Assembly: GCA_019614645.1 (NCBI GenBank)
Contig: JABWDB010000006.1
Span: forward strand, 7,936,001 to 8,000,000
Direction of reading: 5' to 3'
DNA from: Stratiolaelaps scimitus
Lineage: Eukaryota; Arthropoda; Arachnida; Mesostigmata; Laelapidae
DNA length: 64,000 bases
Each line of letters begins with the position of its first letter. Position 1 is the first letter of the stretch. The notes under the pieces were generated by a model. The model was given only the letters and a program-made list of their open reading frames with translations. It ran no database searches and was not told where the DNA came from. This document shows, piece by piece, positions 13,070 to 23,049 of this stretch. A program made the position numbers and the translations under genes.

Positions 13070-14160
13070 TATTGGTTATACACAATGGGCTCTCAGCGCG
13101 GTGTAGTGCAGCGAGGTGGCTTTTTCATCTCTCTCTCTCCCTCTCGGTTCCACACTCTTTATCCCTTCGGAAGAAGCAGCGGCGGCGGCGGGCACAGCCA
13201 AGTTGCCAATTCTCCTCATTCTTCGTTTTCTTCGTCTTCGTCTTTTTATCCGCTTAGTGGCGACGACGCAGGTTACTTTTGCCCTCTCCAACCGGACAAG
13301 CAACACCCCTCCCTAACAGTGTTCCACGCGGTCTCCGCTGAGGACACTTCTCGGCGGTGGCAGCAGAACGGAGCCATGGGACTCTCTCTCTCTTTCGATT
13401 CTTTCTGCCGCTGCTTTCGTCGTCGCGGTCCCCTTGTGGCTGCTTTGCCGTTCTGAGGACCTCTGAAGACGATGCCTGATGCCCCCCAGCGGGTGACACA
13501 TTGTCTTCTCTCTCCTTCTGCCCTCGGCCTCGCTCTATCTTCTCTGTCTATCGCTTTGCCTGTCGGCTATGCTTCTCGCTATGCCATCGACAAAAATACA
13601 TTTCCCAGGACGACCGACGTGGCGTCGGCTACCACCACCATATCACCACTACCGACGCTTCCTTGCAGCTCTGAGGCCGCTGTTAGCGACACCACTGCTG
13701 CTGCTGCTACAGCTGCAGCTGCCTGGCGTTGCATTCCACAATCCTCTCTCTCCCTCTTTCCCTTCTAGAGGCTCCACAAGGTTCCGCATGCCCCTATACG
13801 TTCTCTCTATTTTCCTCCTCTTCTCCTGTTCTGCTTTCGAGTCTTACCTTTGGTGCTCAAACGAGAAGCACCCAAACTCCACCCCCAGCCGACCCATTTC
13901 CCGGCCATCCTACAATCCCTCCTCTATAGTTATCTTCTGGAGCTCAGCAGGAGCTCCCGTTACAGCACTCCCTTCGTTGAACTACCCTACCCGTCCCAGC
14001 GCTCTTAGCCCACTTCGGCAGGTCTCTCTTGTCAGTGGATACAATCAAGGGAAAACGATGAGACAGCAAGCTACGTTTGAATCGCCAAGTGAATGTGGAA
14101 AAGCTACAGCGCGCCATAAGAAGCTACGTGGCACACATTTTAATTTTACACGCTAGCCAA
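13070..14160. other. GC- and pyrimidine-rich block, possible leader or exon region
   Basis: This kilobase is rich in TCTCTC and CTCCCT runs with CGG/CTG triplet clusters (around 13180 and 13695-13720). Overlapping frames are open on both strands, which reflects composition rather than genes. It may be a 5' leader or promoter-proximal region, but no splice-consistent coding exon stands out. Confidence 0.4.
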
Positions 14161-14918
14161 CCTCTCGGACAGTCAGTTGTGGGACGGCCACCAGGACAGC
14201 CAGCAGCCAACAAAGTCGAGGAACAGCAGAGAACAACAGGGTGGTGGGGTGGGATTTTAAAAGTCAGCCGAAAAGATCTGGCTAGAGAACGGACGGGCCT
14301 CTTTGACGGGACCTGCCACTATCTTCTGTTGTGCCGACGGAACAAATGCCGATTGTCGTACAAGGATAGATTCGGTTCGAGTTGGTTAGACACTTTCGCC
14401 ATATTAGTCCAATAACTGAACGAAGGTAGACCAGATATACCACATTTGGCGCACTTTGTTTCATGTACTCTAGCTACTTTTCGTTGTATTAAGCATTTGA
14501 GGGCTGGCCACCCCTGGCGTGAAATAATACAAATCAGCTCTAAGTCTCGACGACGTCCAAGGCTTTCACTGAGCAGGAATCGCACACTACCGCGATGAAA
14601 TACCGGTTGCCTTCCTTGAAGCAAAAATAATTATAGTAAAATTAGTAGCTAGCCTAGCAGAAAGAAAAAAAGTACATATTTATTGATTAATTTTCAATAT
14701 CCTATTTACTTTATATAGAGTTTTAGGTTGATTCATTTCGAGTGAACACCATAGGAACATATCGAGCAGGTATGAACAATCATGGTGTCATTCTGTGTAT
14801 TATAAATCCCAATACAATTTATTATTATATGTTATATTCACCTTAAAGGTTAAAGGCTATATTCGCTTATTAAAGAAACTGCAGTTTTACAATGTTTACG
14901 TTCTCTTATATGTCACCA

Positions 14919-14990
14919 GTCGCGCGACCCGAATCTGCGGTCTCCAGCTTTTTACAGCCAGAGACTTAGCCGTCTACGCCATCTTGTTGC
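14919..14990 (-). repeat. tRNA-like segment (pseudo-tRNA or SINE head)
   Basis: Read on the minus strand it has an A-box-like TGGCGTAGACGGC, a central CTGTAAA resembling a Tyr(GTA) anticodon loop, and a T-arm-like GATTCGGGTC. A seven-pair stem with wobbles brackets the central loop. The acceptor and T stems do not close properly, so it is not a functional tRNA. It could be a decayed tRNA gene or the head of a SINE whose other copies are outside the window. Confidence 0.3.
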
Positions 14991-15612
14991 GCAACATAAC
15001 CTCACGGTACAATTGCTAACAACTGTTACAAACGCGGAAATCAATAAAAAGCTCTCTTGGATCAGGAAGAAGCGTTTGAAGAAAAACCCCATAAGCCTTT
15101 AAAGGGTTAGTAGAGATGGAAGAGCCCGCAACTTTGATTCCTCGCTCGCAGGTTATAGTCTTTCATTATGAATAGCCATAAATCACGTTTGGCTCTCTGT
15201 ACAGCGAGGAAAACATTATCTAGCTCTATCTACACTAAGATGAAACAATGTCGGCCCACTCATGGCGTATCTTTTACGTTAAGACAGTGGAAGTCTGCAT
15301 CCCAAATGTGATAAGTTCAAAAAATTATTCATTTCAATTGAGTACTTTACCAGTAATAGTTTAACTGCGAGCGACATAACCGAAGCGGTCGAATTGACTT
15401 CTATTAGTCGGGGGTTACCTAGTGAATAAGGGAATACCCCGGAACTTACAAGTAAACTTGATTTCTGTAAATAATCATTTTCATACGAACTCTGAATTAA
15501 GTCATTGTGTGTGTGTGTGTGTGTGTAAAATCCTTAGAAATAGACTTCACTAACATAATCTAGCCAATCTATGATATAGCCTTCTGATTGTATTTGCTGT
15601 TTTGAATAATCT

Positions 15613-15798
15613 CTATTTTTTATCCAAGAACGCCAATACGAGACCGAGTTCGACCTCTGTGACATAGAAACTAACTTGGGAGAGCGACTCTGGAGTAACC
15701 GCCACTTCGGTGAGGCACTCGGAGTTCTTTCCATGCGGCAGGTAAAAAATTCTTGCATAATATTCACTAGAAACTAACTCAAAGGTCTGTTGCTCCAG
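15613..15798 (-). CDS. Candidate terminal exon (tentative)
   Basis: After an acceptor-like site (CATACAGTGCAG, junction at 15799/15798), a 61-codon frame runs to a TAG stop at 15613-15615. The peptide looks protein-like (for example YYARIFYLPHGKNSECLTEV, then SQVSFYVTEVELGLVLAFLD). It begins in phase 0. I do not recognise the family. A second overlapping frame is also open, so the support is amino-acid composition plus the acceptor only. Confidence 0.3.
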   Translation of the reverse strand: MEQQTFELVSSEYYARIFYLPHGKNSECLTEVAVTPESLSQVSFYVTEVELGLVLAFLDKK

Positions 15799-15897
15799 CT
15801 GCACTGTATGTGGCTAGAGAGTAAAGTAATTCCTCCAATTGATTCGGCAAGCGCACCCGGCATACCGACCAGACTTGCGTGCGGTTACTTGTACTGC

Positions 15898-15919
15898 TAT
15901 ATATATATATATATATATA
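15898..15919. repeat. (TA)n microsatellite
   Basis: Eleven TA units. A (GT)n run of about ten units lies nearby at 15506-15526. Confidence 0.9.
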
Positions 15920-16664
15920 CACATGATCCTTGAACCGTCTGAGTAGTGTGGGCTTTAGATACATTTTGTACCACCAAGGTGAAATTGTAGTTTGAAGATA
16001 TTAGACTTTTCTTCCTTATTTTGCATCAAATACGAGAATCTCGAATGACGTGTCGACTTACCCGGAAAAAAAATAATTCACGTCTAGGAGTCAGGCTTAT
16101 ATAGTGTATAATACGGTCTCTGCCTGATGTACAACGTGCCTATACTTTTCACTATGCAAGCATCACAGCCACTGAGGAACATCTGGATCTGACGACCCTT
16201 AAGTAGGTGGTTCTTTTTGATATTTCAGCACGTAAAATTGTATATTCTTGTCACTTCTCTCAGGTTTCCAACGGGTGTTTTTTTTCTCTGATTATGAGAG
16301 ATTGCAGTGAGATTGCTCGTACACACACATGTGTGTTCTTCCCCGTCAAATTAAGAGAAATGTGTTTACCGCTCTACGAAGGACCGCGCTATCTATACTC
16401 AAATCCAAGCCATTTCTTGCACTATCAGATATTAATTATAATAATATTAATTACCCGCCCCAATGTTTGGTCTCCAGTGCAACATGATCTGTTGAGTAAT
16501 TGTCGTTATATAAATATTTGACAGTGCAAAAGATGACTTGGATTCGAGAATACATAGCTGCGAAACAAGGACACGCGTGAAGCCAAAGGGTCACACCTGT
16601 TGGCTAGATTTGCGCACGTTTGTTAGCATGCTCTCCCTAGGATCATGGGGTACTCTGCAATTAA

Positions 16665-17066
16665 CCCTGTCGCCCCAGTAGCCGGAAGAGTGTCAGACTC
16701 AGTAAGAGTCATAACAGGATGGATCATCAACGGGCTTTGAACAGTTCGCTGGTTCAGGGTCAGCGGACACCGCCGGCTGAATCAAACACGAGCAAGAACG
16801 GTGGTCGCAGCGGCAGCCCGAAACGGTGAGCTGCGTGGAAAGAGTTTGGGGAGCTGACTGCTAAGACGAAATGCATAGCCAAGCAGGTCATTCTTTATTC
16901 CTCATCATTGCTCTCTGCCGTAGGGCTGTGCGCTCGTGGTGAGCAGTACCGAGGACAATTTAATCGGCATAGTGATAGATTCGAGAAGATAGGGCAGAAT
17001 GACAAATTTCGCCGATTTGGGTCTTTCGAGCATATCTATGAAGGGTCTATGAGGGATTATCGGTAA
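16665..17066 (+). pseudogene. Open frame interrupted by one TGA, unidentified
   Basis: The frame is open from 16665, has an ATG at 16719, meets a TGA at 16827-16829, then continues in the same frame for 78 codons to a TAA at 17064-17066. Both parts look protein-like: the first is basic and Ser-rich (ESNTSKNGGRSGSPKR before the stop), the second contains CARGEQYRGQFNRHSDRFEK. The TGA lies within ACG|GTGAGC, which also fits a splice donor, so the first part could be an exon end instead. The neighbourhood is full of transposon relics, which favours a decayed retrocopy or element ORF. No family recognised. Confidence 0.35.
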
Positions 17067-17400
17067 ATCAAAATAAAAAGTAGTTTCTGTTCGATTTTTG
17101 AGAATAGACGCCTCTTTGTTGGCTGGCGTATTGGGAAAAGTCCTTAGTCTTGTTAAAAATGGCTTTTAGATATGGTATAGACCTTGTGGGACTTCGATCA
17201 AAAGGGGTGCTGCAATCATACAATCTATTGCAACTACCTACAACTATAGCAGTTTCGTCGAAAGAAACACTTGAGAACTTTCAACTGCTCTTCGACACGC
17301 ACGCCCGGTACAGCTAACTAACACAGTATGTGCACTCTTTTCAGTCGAAATTCGCCCAATGTTATTTCTTGTACTCGGTGTTACTGTCGCTTTTTGCTCA

Positions 17401-17500
17401 TGTGGACGCAGCGGAAGCCGAGGCCATGAGAGTCCGGAAGCGGAAATCCCACTCGCGTCGAGGCAAGAAGTACCCAATCGCTAATCACGAGAAAGGAACT
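17401..17500 (+). repeat. Dispersed repeat shared with 41.4 kb, tRNA-like head
   Basis: This segment and 41396-41495 share a 25-bp identical core (17435-17459 and 41428-41452) with similarity on both sides, including CGCTAATCACGA near the 3' end. The start (GTGGACGCAGCGG here, GTGGCCGAGCGG in the other copy) resembles a tRNA A box, and AAATCCCAC sits where a T-arm would be. It may be a second, older tRNA-derived SINE family. No target-site duplication was found. Confidence 0.6.
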
Positions 17501-17839
17501 AGCTGCTAACCCTAACTGCTGGTCAATCTAGGTGTCCTTGCTCTTCGCGGCCAAGTTCGCTGTTTCGGCTTTAAAACGCTTGAAGTAGCCGTCCCGAAGA
17601 AGGATTCCCTGCAACGGGTGTCTGCGCGCTTTATAGTTCGCTATCACTCTCCATGGCCGACTCTTCAGCCTTCGGTACGAGGAAATCGTTTTTCCCTTCG
17701 ATCTTAATGGCCCGTCGTTTATCCTGACGAATTGTCTTAGCGGTTCATCGATGTTCATTCGTTAGCGTGTTCTTAGCGGAAAAGTGCCGGGTTCAGTTTG
17801 ATGTTATTAACGAGATTTTGGAACGATACTGTGATTGCT

Positions 17840-18010
17840 ATTGTTGGTGCTGCGGACATCACGGCTATAAACACTGCGAGCAGAGGTGAATCAAGAGACT
17901 AGAAGAGGAAGACCTCACAGATAAAGCCAACAAGCTTACGTGAAGGCGAAAGTCACTGACTGTTGCAGACGCATTTCAGCAATAGGTAGAACAACGGATC
18001 GCAGCCAAAT
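17840..18010 (+). pseudogene. Cys-rich, helical decayed frame of unknown origin
   Basis: In one frame the translation runs ERYCDCYCWCCGHHGYKHCE, then TGA, then IKRLEEEDLTDKANKLT, then TGA, then RRKSLTVADAFQQ, then TAG, then VEQRIAAKS. The Cys/His spacing loosely resembles a retroelement zinc knuckle, and the rest looks like a charged helix. Interruptions of this kind within protein-like sequence suggest a pseudogene. Lying between a shared repeat and a mariner relic, it may be element-derived gag, but this is a guess. Confidence 0.25.
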
Positions 18011-18189
18011 CATGAGACTAAAATCTTTATTTTAGGCACACGCATACACCGAGATTTTAGATCGGTTGATCAGTTCGTTCCGCCATCTTTAAAGTGGTGC
18101 ATGTTAGCTAAAACGAACACTATGGCTTTCAAATTTGGCGGACTTTTTAACCAATCACTTCTAGAGTTGACTATTTATATGTTGTCTGG

Positions 18190-18240
18190 GTGCATTTCCT
18201 GGACATTAAATGTTGGCTGAGAATCAGCCTGAAAATATAA
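18190..18240 (+). mobile_element. SINE 3' fragment (same family as 7.7 kb)
   Basis: GGACATTAAATGTTGGCTGA followed by GAATCAGCCTGAAAATATAA matches the 3' part of the SINE at 7751-7940 and of the copy at 25306-25420. The tRNA head is missing. It lies about 50 bp upstream of the first recognisable mariner transposase residues and may have inserted into that element. Confidence 0.6.
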
Positions 18241-18289
18241 TTTAGTACCAGTTGCCAAAGAGATCGAATATGGAGACCAAAAACGTGCA

Positions 18290-18839
18290 TATCTGACATT
18301 GTCTTCCTCATAATTTTCGTGGAAAAATGCAGCTGAAATCGCGAATGATGCCTATCAAGTAGGACGGAAATCCGCAGTATCAGAAAGAGCCGCCGAAAAT
18401 GGTTCTCGTGTAAGGACGGCCACGAGGGTCACGGACGGCGACGAATTGCTGGATCACTTGAGTGAAAAGGGCGAAATGGCCAAAGCAGACCGTTAAATAA
18501 GATAATAATAATAATAATAACTAGCCGCGAAATTAACAGTAAACGGGCGTGAAAGAGCAGAGGGCGCCGTAAAGTAAAACATGGAAATGCTAGGGCCCAT
18601 GTTGCTTTAGCGATCCGCCGCATTATAACCGATCTCGGGTCCCATCGCATTGAAACCGATCTTGGTTGGTAAATTTTGCCACGCCCGGCGTATGACCCAG
18701 ACATTGCTCTATCAGATTACTACCCATTCAAATACATGGAGCACGGGGGAAGCGCTTCAAGACAAAAGCAGAGGTACGAAATTGGTTCGATGGGTGGACC
18801 GCCTCTCATGACAAGACTATTCACGGAGTAAAAAAACTA
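18290..18839 (+). pseudogene. Mariner transposase relic
   Basis: The last part of a mariner-family (Tc1/mariner, DD34D) transposase is readable with stops and a frameshift. KHGNARAHVALAIRR at about 18577-18621 corresponds to the family's HDNARPH motif; the catalytic Asp is replaced by Gly. Then ILPRPAYDPDIALSDYYPFK follows a TAA stop at 18670 and matches the LPHPPYSPDLAPSDYHLF block, with the final catalytic Asp (codon 18715-18717) kept. After a frameshift near 18748 the C-terminus continues as RGKRFKTKAEVRNWFDGW and ends at TAA. Upstream, QKEPPK and DELLDHLSEKGE-like pieces occur in shifting frames, and an ATA microsatellite interrupts the gene at about 18502-18520. The N-terminal helix-turn-helix region and the terminal inverted repeats were not found. 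The copy is inactive. Confidence 0.85.
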
Positions 18840-19262
18840 GAATAACATAAGGTCCAATATAATAGATCAATTCATCTCAACTCTTGGTACGGACGAAGGT
18901 GCGTATCGCAACACAACAATGTAAAAGCTAGCAAATTAAAACTTACATGGATAAAGAATCAAAACTGCGCAGTTTATGGTGAAACGTAGTATCGGTGCGG
19001 ATGGGAACTGTAGCCAGACTAAATGTTCTTAGCTATATCATACCACAAGTGTTGTATATATTTGTAGGCCAAGCTGAACTGTTCGTAACAAACTTCCCCG
19101 GCATTGGCTTTTTTTCGAGGAGGAAAAGCGTCTCAACCTTACGTAGGGTGTGTGTTATCACAGACTGACGTGATCATGATGATGAAGTACACATACGTCT
19201 TATATGCCTAACTATTTTAATGAGATCAGTCACAATAATTAGGCCAACATCTTCCAGCTCGG

Positions 19263-20420
19263 TTAGCAAGATTGGCACTACCTAAATGAACTCTGTACAC
19301 TCGAGCCCCGTTACTCTTGTCAGAGAGAACTTTTATACGTATCAGCATCCAAAATGATCTAGGTGATGAGTCATATTTTATTATGACAATATCTCCTACT
19401 TGAAAAGCTGATTCCCCGTTGCCTTAACGATACACAATCGTCCCAGCATTAGAAGATATCGTTTCCAGTTCCATTTCCTTCAGTCACCATTTCCAAAAGC
19501 CAGAATTTGGTATTCTATCCTGTTGCCTCCGTGATTTGATCAGTCCCTCTGGTTTTTCCCTTAGAGATATTACTCCTGGTGGGAAATTTGACGGAAGACG
19601 AAGTGCTAGCAAGGCGAGCGGTAATACTATAGGCTATTCCGTTGGTGCTCTGGTGGTAGGCCGTGATTAATGACAGCAGCTATTCCTCGAATGCTCCCGA
19701 TGCTTGAATTAACTAGAGTTAATTTTAACGAACTGGCCCTTGCCTCCGAGGGCTTCCTCTGTCTGTTTTGCCGTTGATAATCCTCTTGACGGTAAATCTG
19801 ATGAATTTTACTTTTCTGTAGAATATCTCCGTTGCTTCGACTTGATGTTTCCCACGATCCAATCGGTTGCTCACGAACGACAAGCTGAATAGAAGCAGCC
19901 TATGTCCAATTCAACACAACATATGCATCCGACCGCATGAATATATTCACGCTGTACGCATGGATTCTTTCACACTAGTCACCGGGCCAGACAAGAAAAT
20001 TCTATAAGCTCCTTTACCGGGATAGTGAAAGCCTCTGGCTGCTTCAGTGGCACCAGTTTTCCTTCGGAGGCCACCAACCTCACTAACTTTCCTTCAAACT
20101 CCACAGTTTTTAGATATATTACCACTATGAACGCTTTTTCGCTTGCGTCTGCAAAGCTATGTAGTTCCGTTTTTTCCTATGGTGATTTGCTGATCGGCAA
20201 ACCAAAGGTAGATCTAAAATTGCCTGGTATTTTCGAGTTCCTTATACCGGTCCGACCGCTGACTTCGGGAGATATTAGGTCACCATACAATATAACCTTG
20301 CTTAAATGAGCTGCCTGTAAGAGCAGTTTTCTCTTTCTAATATTGGTTCCATTAGGAAATAGCAGCTAGAGCTCGTAGGTCATACAGACGAGCGCATGCA
20401 CGCACCCACTAAAGTGCGCA
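19263..20420 (-). pseudogene. BEL/Pao LTR retrotransposon pol relic
   Basis: On the minus strand, after a weak YDLRALAAIS match to the YDPLGLLAP connection block near 20360-20390, the RNase H domain reads ELHSFADASEKAF at 20129-20167, followed by RLVASEGKLVPLKQPEAFTI, the usual BEL/Pao pattern. Further downstream the integrase C-terminus is present: FWKW at 19487-19498, FQVGDIVIIKYD at 19370-19405 and FWMLIRIKVL at 19324-19353. Between them (about 19620-19980) the integrase catalytic core is missing or unreadable, and stops and frameshifts interrupt the rest. No LTRs, gag or protease were seen. It is a truncated, inactive fragment. Confidence 0.85.
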
Positions 20421-20709
20421 TACTTGTTCTGAAGTCTCTCATGTCAATTTCCGCTTCCTTTGTTCCATAACGAATCTGTTCTCGTCGACAAATCGTCAAT
20501 TTAAACTCATGTAACTTGTACCATAATTGTATAAAACTGGCTGTCTTTAACTCGAAAAGAAGTCCCCGCTATAATATGAGGAACCTCGCCCATGAGCAAC
20601 TAGTTGTCGCAAAATCATAAGAACGAGGTCCGAACGAAACAGATCAGAGGAGAAAGATCAAGTCTAATCAAGACGGTCCGCTGGCCAGGTGCGACCGGTT
20701 GTTGAGCCC

Positions 20710-20838
20710 GGTGGCGTGGCGCAGCGCATTCTCGTGCGCCTTACAACCAGAGGACAGGTACATGCATGGGTTCGATGGCCGCCCACATTTTATTTTTACA
20801 CTATGAAATTGATTAGTGCTCACCAGAATGGTGTACCG
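20710..20838 (+). mobile_element. tRNA-like SINE head and body, divergent copy
   Basis: An A-box-like TGGCGCAGCGC (20717-20727) and a B box GGTTCGATGG (20769-20778) are spaced as in a tRNA. The first bases GGTGGC can pair with GCCGCC after the B box, so most of an acceptor stem survives, but the T stem cannot form. The head aligns with that of the 7.7 kb SINE (CGCATTC..GCCTTACAA against TGCATTC..GCCTTGCAA), and the body keeps CACATTT and GTACCGGTCAAAC blocks at matching places. I read it as an older copy or sister subfamily. The TAC in the anticodon region would be Val-like. Confidence 0.55.
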
Positions 20839-20839
20839 G

Positions 20840-22100
20840 TCAAACTACCTCATGGACTTACCCTTAATCAAGAGTTTGTAGGCACAAATGCACACCATCA
20901 GATCACAGGCACTTCCTTAATTAAGAGAAGTGACTACACTCTCAAGAAGGATCAGTGATATGAAGACCACGCGCTCCCCCTCACGGTAGCGGTGGAATAA
21001 GTCTTCAAGTCACTCATTCACGATGGGAGACCTTGACTGGGAAATGCGCGCCGTGCCATACAATCATGTTGACTATCAATTAGGCAACAATAAATTAAAA
21101 GCAAAAATGTGTCATGAATAAAGCGTATCAGCTGAACGTGCCGAAACTAATCATATTGAATTTGCTCCTGCGTTTGATGGCGGGTAAATTCAAAATCATG
21201 AGTTCATGTCAAAAGTCATCCGCATCGTTGGAATTAATTAGAATGCATGACAATAGCAAATCAGATATTAGAAGAATGAGAATTCGAAGCTCTGCAAGTC
21301 GAGACACACTTCCCTTTGCGACTACGCTTGAGTTCTCCTTTCTAACGTCTGCACTCCATAACGCTGTTTTTCATTAGCTAGATTGAAGTTAATGAGCTTC
21401 GTCAGTAAGATGAAAACACGTGGTAGTAACGGACAAGTCGTAATTCACGTCGTGTCGAAGCGTAGCATAGATCGTAATTTTGGCCCACCGGTCCTGTGCT
21501 CCTGTAGTCACACTTAGCCAGGCTGCGGAACGTCAGAGGCACCAGGACAGGGGGGGATGGCATCTTCAAAACATGCATGTGAGACTTCAAGTCCAGGACT
21601 TGAAGTCCTGGTCGTGCTTATTTTGCTCTCAATTGATGGCAACCTTCTGCAATGACGATAAAGGCACATGGATGATTATCTCAAATAGATGGACTCCTCT
21701 GCTCCTCTGGGACCGCTATCGACAAAACGAGACCCTAGCTTTATAAGTCGCGTTTACGCTTGTACTACTTCTAATACCGAACAAGCCACAACTAGCCAAG
21801 TGTCGCTGGTTGGTCAAATATGTATTTTACTTCTATACGCAGCATAGTTGGGCGTCGATGCCATTACATAGTTTGAAATCGGATCGAAAACTCAATTGGA
21901 TATTTATCGATGAACGAGATCATATTATGACGACGATACGTCCGCTTGAGTGGTGGCACCAGCCTCTGCTGCCTTCCGTGGCCACGCTTTGCAAACTTTT
22001 GATGTCGAATGCAGCTACCCGCAGCAATCGCTAGCTATAGTCCTAGCATTGCCGACTTAGCCACCTCGCCCTGAACTGCACTTCACTCGGCTAGACTCCG
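20840..22100. other. Non-coding stretch with interlocked palindromes
   Basis: Apart from the inverted repeat at 21583-21613, which is listed separately, I see no gene or element here. Short frames on both strands lack recognisable content. Confidence 0.45.
21583..21613. repeat. Interlocked perfect palindromes
   Basis: GACTTCAAGTCC at 21583-21594 and its exact reverse complement at 21596-21607 are separated by one base. A second palindrome, CCAGGACTT-G-AAGTCCTGG, overlaps it. Twelve-base perfect arms with a one-base spacer are not expected by chance in 64 kb. It could be a cruciform, a dimeric protein-binding site or the centre of a small foldback element. Confidence 0.8.
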
Positions 22101-22565
22101 AAGCTCACTCGACACTAAAGTCACAAAGCTCCGTGCTCGTCCAACAGCAATAGCAGCAGACGTCACTTTGGCTGCCGCACCCCCGAGCCCCGTGGCCACT
22201 GGCGCTCCATCGCCTCACCGATGCGGGGATTCGTTTGCTTTGGCTGACCGGCCAGATCGCTCGTCCAGCCTCGTCGACGGGGCCCATCTGCACAGTGGCG
22301 ACTTGCCCTTCTTCTTCTTTCTGCGCCTTTTCTACGTATCGCTTCTCTTGGTGTATCTCTAGTCGGGCCGACTCCCGCTGCCGGCCCGCTCGCTACGAAC
22401 TCAAGTGCTGAGCTGTGCGGTCCCCGGGACACGCGAAAGCTGCCAGGCAAGCTAGCAACTCCGAGATGCCGCGCTCTTCCACTGGGAGATTGAGAGGGAG
22501 AGAGCGGGGGAGTGAGCCATCCGCTCGCGCACTGCAACTTTCGCTCTTCTCCACTGGTCACTCAC

Positions 22566-22800
22566 CTCTTCCCTGACTTCGTACGCGTCCCCGGAGAGTC
22601 CCTTGCCTGCCTTTCGTTTCCTGGCACCCGCTGCTGCCGCCGCCGCCGCCACCGCCACCGCCGCCTCCACCACCACCACCACTACCAGCACCGTCTAGTT
22701 CAAGTGTATCAACAGCGCTAGTAGTATGGGTGTGGGTAGCAGTAGCAAGGGCCACTGTGGACGTAGTGGTGGTACATGGCTGCACCTCAGGCTCATCCCT
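22566..22800 (-). other. GC-rich candidate leader exon with strong donor
   Basis: On the minus strand a GAAGAG|GTGAGT splice donor (intron bases 22560-22565) ends a GC-rich segment containing a CCG/CCA-type triplet tract at 22630-22685. Two frames stay open through the tract, one as poly-Gly and one as Val/Ala-rich sequence ending KGLSGDAYEVREE. Neither starts with a convincing ATG in frame, so a 5' untranslated first exon is at least as likely as a coding exon. CpG-rich DNA to about 23050 could hold the promoter. Confidence 0.35.
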
Positions 22801-23049
22801 GATTGTTGCATTTCGTACGTACGTACCAAGCGTACGCAGTATGGTAGACAGTCTGGTAAGCTAACCGCTGGCTACGCTCTCTCTCTCTCTTGCTGAAGGA
22901 GCGCGCGCGAAAGGGATGGCTGTGTCCGATGGACAGAGATACCCAAAGTGGGAGGGTTGAGGGGAGCCGCTCCGAGGTGCAGGCAAGTCCCCGACGCCAC
23001 AGCAGATCCCGTCGCCGCGCGCCGGATCCCACCCCTCTCACCCGTTACC

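Noticed and set aside
22452..22785. Poly-Gly and Val/Ala-rich frames on the minus strand as a protein gene
   Set aside because: Both are products of a CCG/CCA triplet tract and begin at non-ATG codons; kept only as a possible leader exon.
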